Source of the DNA: Oscillospiraceae bacterium
Lineage (GTDB): Bacteria > Bacillota > Clostridia > Oscillospirales > Acutalibacteraceae
Direction of reading: 5' to 3'
DNA length: 5,811 bases
Assembly: GCA_902761265.1 (NCBI GenBank)
Contig: CACWJV010000157.1
Coordinates: 1-5,811, forward strand
Shown piece by piece: positions 4,548-5,811 of this stretch (the first letter of the stretch is position 1; every line of letters starts with the position of its first letter). A model generated the notes under the pieces. That model was given only the letters and a program-made list of their open reading frames with translations, made no database searches and was not told the origin of the DNA. Position numbers and translations under genes: made by a program.

Positions 4548-5495
4548 ATGATTCATGAAGTAACCGCGCAGGGCGCAACCATCGAAGAAGCCCTTCAGAA
4601 CGCCAGAGACGCACTGCACGCGCCTGCAGACGCAGACGTGCATGTGGAACTGATTGCCCAACCGTCCAAAGGACTGCTCGGTCTGTTCGGCAAAAAGAAG
4701 GCGGAAGCCCGCGCATATTACGAAACACCGGACGCACCGGTGAAAAAACCGCAGGAGAAAAAACAGCCCCAACCGCAGCAAAAGCCGGCGGAAAAGGCTG
4801 CCAAGCCCGCGGACAAACCCCAACCCAAAAAACAACCGCAACAAAAAACAGCCAAAAAACAACAGCCCCAACCGCAGGACGCACCCGCCAAGGAAAAGGC
4901 CGCAGCCGCAGAGGAAACGCCGAAGACAGAGATCGATTTGGAAACGAAGCCCGGCGTCAAAGCAGGCGCCGCCTATCTGCTTGAGATGGTCCGCCTGATG
5001 GGCGTCCAAAACGCGTCGGTCAAAGCGTTTGTCCACGCGGACAACGAGGTGCTGCTCGAGCTGGACTGCGGCGAAGATTACGGCATTGTGATCGGCCGCC
5101 GCGGCGAAACGCTGGATTCCATCCAGTATCTGACCCGCCTGGTCGCCAACAAGCAAAAGAGCGAGGGCGAGTATTCCCGTATCTCGATCAACGTCGGCAA
5201 CTATCGCGAAAAGAGAAAGAGCACGCTCGCTTCGTTGGCGAAGAAGAACGCCGAAAAAGTACTCAAATACGGCCGCAACTTCACGTTTGAGCCGATGAAT
5301 CCCTATGAACGCCGCATCATCCACATCCGGGCGGCGGCAGAGGCGGCAACGGCCGCACACGCGGCGGCAGACCCGGCGGCAGAGGCGGCCGCGGCAACGG
5401 CAGACCCAGCCAGACTGTGGCAGCGCCGACCCGGGCCCCAAAAACCGACGCAGGCGCCGCAGGCGTTTCGCTCTACGGCAAAATCAACTAACTAA
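4548..5495 (+). CDS. jag: RNA-binding protein Jag/KhpB, C-terminus apparently frameshifted
   Basis: Jag (KhpB) is a cytoplasmic KH-R3H RNA-binding protein linked to YidC and cell-envelope control in Firmicutes. As read it has 315 residues. Residues 1-58 form a Jag-N domain (VTAQGATIEEALQNA, then KGLLGLFGKKKAEA). Residues 60-128 are a Lys/Pro/Gln/Ala linker. The KH domain spans about 138-203 with GRRG at 183-186. R3H begins near 207 and shows INVGNYREKRKSTLASLAKK and FTFEPMNPYERRIIH, with R255 and H259 as the RxxxH motif. After H259 homology stops abruptly: the closing R3H strands (typically including a GxE..R.VVI element) are missing and an Ala-rich tail follows. A second frame encodes a Gly/Arg tail ending SLYGKIN (see separate entry). 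I infer a deletion plus frameshift near 5316-5332, biological or from assembly. GGTGAT (4537-4542) lies upstream of the ATG. It is last in the operon, and residues 1-259 are normal. Confidence 0.9.
   Translation: MIHEVTAQGATIEEALQNARDALHAPADADVHVELIAQPSKGLLGLFGKKKAEARAYYETPDAPVKKPQEKKQPQPQQKPAEKAAKPADKPQPKKQPQQKTAKKQQPQPQDAPAKEKAAAAEETPKTEIDLETKPGVKAGAAYLLEMVRLMGVQNASVKAFVHADNEVLLELDCGEDYGIVIGRRGETLDSIQYLTRLVANKQKSEGEYSRISINVGNYREKRKSTLASLAKKNAEKVLKYGRNFTFEPMNPYERRIIHIRAAAEAATAAHAAADPAAEAAAATADPARLWQRRPGPQKPTQAPQAFRSTAKSTN
5324..5491 (+). pseudogene. Out-of-frame RGG-like C-terminal tail of jag
   Basis: This frame differs from the upstream jag frame and is closed by a TGA at 5306-5308, so it cannot be a gene of its own. 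It encodes 55 residues: HPGGGRGGNGRTRGGRPGGR, then GGRGNGRPSQTVAAPTRAPK, then TDAGAAGVSLYGKIN and TAA at 5489-5491. Gly/Arg tails are common on RNA-binding proteins, and short hydrophilic tails ending in a motif like LYGKI occur, as I recall, at the ends of Clostridia Jag proteins. The tail in the annotated frame (AAAEAATAAHAAADPAAEAA) looks like an off-frame reading of the same repeat. I infer this was the native 3' end of jag. Confidence 0.6.
5332..5401 (+). repeat. GC-rich direct repeats encoding the Gly/Arg tail
   Basis: The 16-mer CGGCGGCAGAGGCGGC occurs at 5332-5347 and 5374-5389. CGGCAACGGC follows each copy, at 5344-5353 and 5392-5401, and a further GCGGCGGCAG lies at 5361-5370. This is a degenerate GGC/CGC/AGA tandem tract, prone to slippage, deletion and assembly collapse. 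It adjoins the point where the jag frame is lost. Confidence 0.8.
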
Positions 5496-5503
5496 CACTT
5501 GGC

Positions 5504-5533
5504 AAAAGACATCGTTGCGGCGGTGTCTTTTTT
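5504..5533 (+). terminator. Rho-independent terminator of the rpmH-jag operon
   Basis: AAAAGACATCG (5504-5514) pairs with CGGTGTCTTTT (5521-5531) with one G-T wobble around a 6-nt loop. The T-run continues through 5533. It begins 8 nt after the annotated jag stop, so the operon ends with jag. Confidence 0.85.
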
Positions 5534-5610
5534 CTGTATTAGAAAATCCGTTCGGCGGAGTCACCAATTTGTGTCCGTGTGTTTTCAGCAACATCACGGA
5601 AAATATTTTT

Positions 5611-5640
5611 GTGACATTTTGTTTACAATAAATTCACAAT
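5611..5640 (+). promoter_or_regulatory. Possible weak promoter for the exported-protein gene
   Basis: GTGACA (5611-5616, 5/6 to the -35 consensus) and CACAAT (5635-5640, 4/6 to the -10) are 18 nt apart in an AT-richer stretch after the operon terminator. TACAAT at 5624-5629 is a better -10 but has no good -35. A promoter is expected in this interval because of the upstream terminator; which boxes are used is unclear. Confidence 0.3.
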
Positions 5641-5680
5641 TTCGCATGGATTGTATGACACTTTGGGTGTTTATTTGTTG

Positions 5681-5701
5681 GGATAGAGTTTCGCTCTGTC
5701 C
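5681..5701 (+). promoter_or_regulatory. Leader hairpin upstream of the exported-protein gene
   Basis: GGATAGAG (5681-5688) pairs with CTCTGTCC (5694-5701) with one G-T wobble around a TTTCG loop. It lies 10 nt before the AGGAG at 5712-5716 and may stabilise the leader or modulate access to the ribosome site. No riboswitch class is recognisable. Confidence 0.35.
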
Positions 5702-5725
5702 AATGAAGCAAAGGAGTTCAATGTT

Positions 5726-5811
5726 ATGAAAAAATTGATTTCTGTGGTTCTCGCACTGCTGATGCTGGCCGGCTGCGTACAGATCGCGCTGGCTGCCGAA
5801 GCGCCGAACGG
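5726..5811 (+). CDS. Exported protein of unknown function, N-terminus only (cut by window end)
   Basis: Only 28 codons are present: MKKLISVVLALLMLAGCVQI, then ALAAEAPN. This is a signal peptide: a KK n-region, a hydrophobic core and small residues at the cleavage region. Two processing routes are possible. LAGC (14-17) reads as a lipobox with C17 as the lipidated residue, while ALA-A before EAPN would suit signal peptidase I. The hydrophobic stretch continues past C17, so secretion by signal peptidase I is at least as likely as lipoprotein anchoring. AGGAG (5712-5716) lies 9 nt before the ATG at 5726; the ATG at 5721 hits a stop after two codons. The mature part lies outside the window, so no function can be given. 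Confidence 0.85.
   Translation, partial: MKKLISVVLALLMLAGCVQIALAAEAPN

Noticed and set aside
5332..5401. CRISPR-like or mobile-element repeat
   Set aside because: Units are short, GC-rich, irregular and without spacers. They are explained as codons for a Gly/Arg-rich tail.
4167..5441. Open frame of 424 codons on the minus strand across yidC and jag
   Set aside because: It is antisense to two well-supported genes. The composition (Cys, Leu, Gly, Arg runs) mirrors the Lys/Pro/Gln linker and repeat of jag, and no start context or family resemblance is seen.
5622..5640. Possible DnaA box (AAATTCACA) in the AT-rich stretch
   Set aside because: It has two mismatches to the consensus and stands alone, so it does not make an origin.
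5499..5729. 76-codon plus-strand frame between jag and the exported protein
   Set aside because: It covers the terminator, the promoter region and the leader of the next gene, and its composition looks random.

Overview
The window reads as chromosomal DNA of a moderately GC-rich member of the Firmicutes, most likely a Clostridia/Oscillospiraceae-type gut anaerobe. The evidence is strong AGGAGG-type ribosome binding sites, near-consensus SigA promoters, the order rpmH-rnpA-yidD-yidC-jag on one strand, a Firmicute-type Jag protein, and a signal peptide beginning MKKLISVVLALLML at the right edge. The family-level placement is inference from style; no marker gene here settles it.

Left half, minus strand (about 200-2533): a two-gene operon runs leftward. 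Its first gene encodes a 561-residue GPH/MelB-type sugar:cation symporter with a TTG start. Twelve bases later comes a small membrane protein of 168 residues with a zincin-like HEYGH motif and a possible distal glutamate ligand. A SigA-type promoter (TTGACT-17-TAAAAT, extended -10) precedes the operon and a GC-rich hairpin plus T-run follows it. Positions 1-200 hold no convincing gene, but contain two long dyads; one may be the terminator of a rightward gene lying outside the window.

Centre and right, plus strand (2584-5533): a perfect-consensus promoter (TTGACA-18-TATAAT) drives the classic operon rpmH (ribosomal protein L34), rnpA (RNase P protein), yidD (insertion efficiency factor), yidC (membrane insertase) and jag/khpB (RNA-binding protein). 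A rho-independent terminator closes it directly after jag. Together these genes supply a ribosomal protein, the protein subunit of the tRNA-processing RNase P, the membrane-protein insertion machinery and a KH-R3H RNA-binding regulator. The 44-codon rpmH and the true rnpA and yidD starts need manual calling.

The most notable point is the 3' end of jag. The reading frame leaves the conserved R3H sequence immediately after the RRIIH motif and runs into an alanine-rich tail. A different frame of the same DNA encodes a Gly/Arg (RGG-like) tail ending in SLYGKIN, with its own stop only 4 bases before the annotated one. This looks like an internal deletion plus frameshift, real or from assembly, at a repetitive GC-rich site.

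Right edge (5534-5811): an AT-richer intergenic region with a possible weak promoter and a leader hairpin, then the first 28 codons of an exported protein cut off by the window end. I see no CRISPR array, insertion sequence, tRNA or rRNA, and no recognisable oriC (no convincing DnaA-box cluster).
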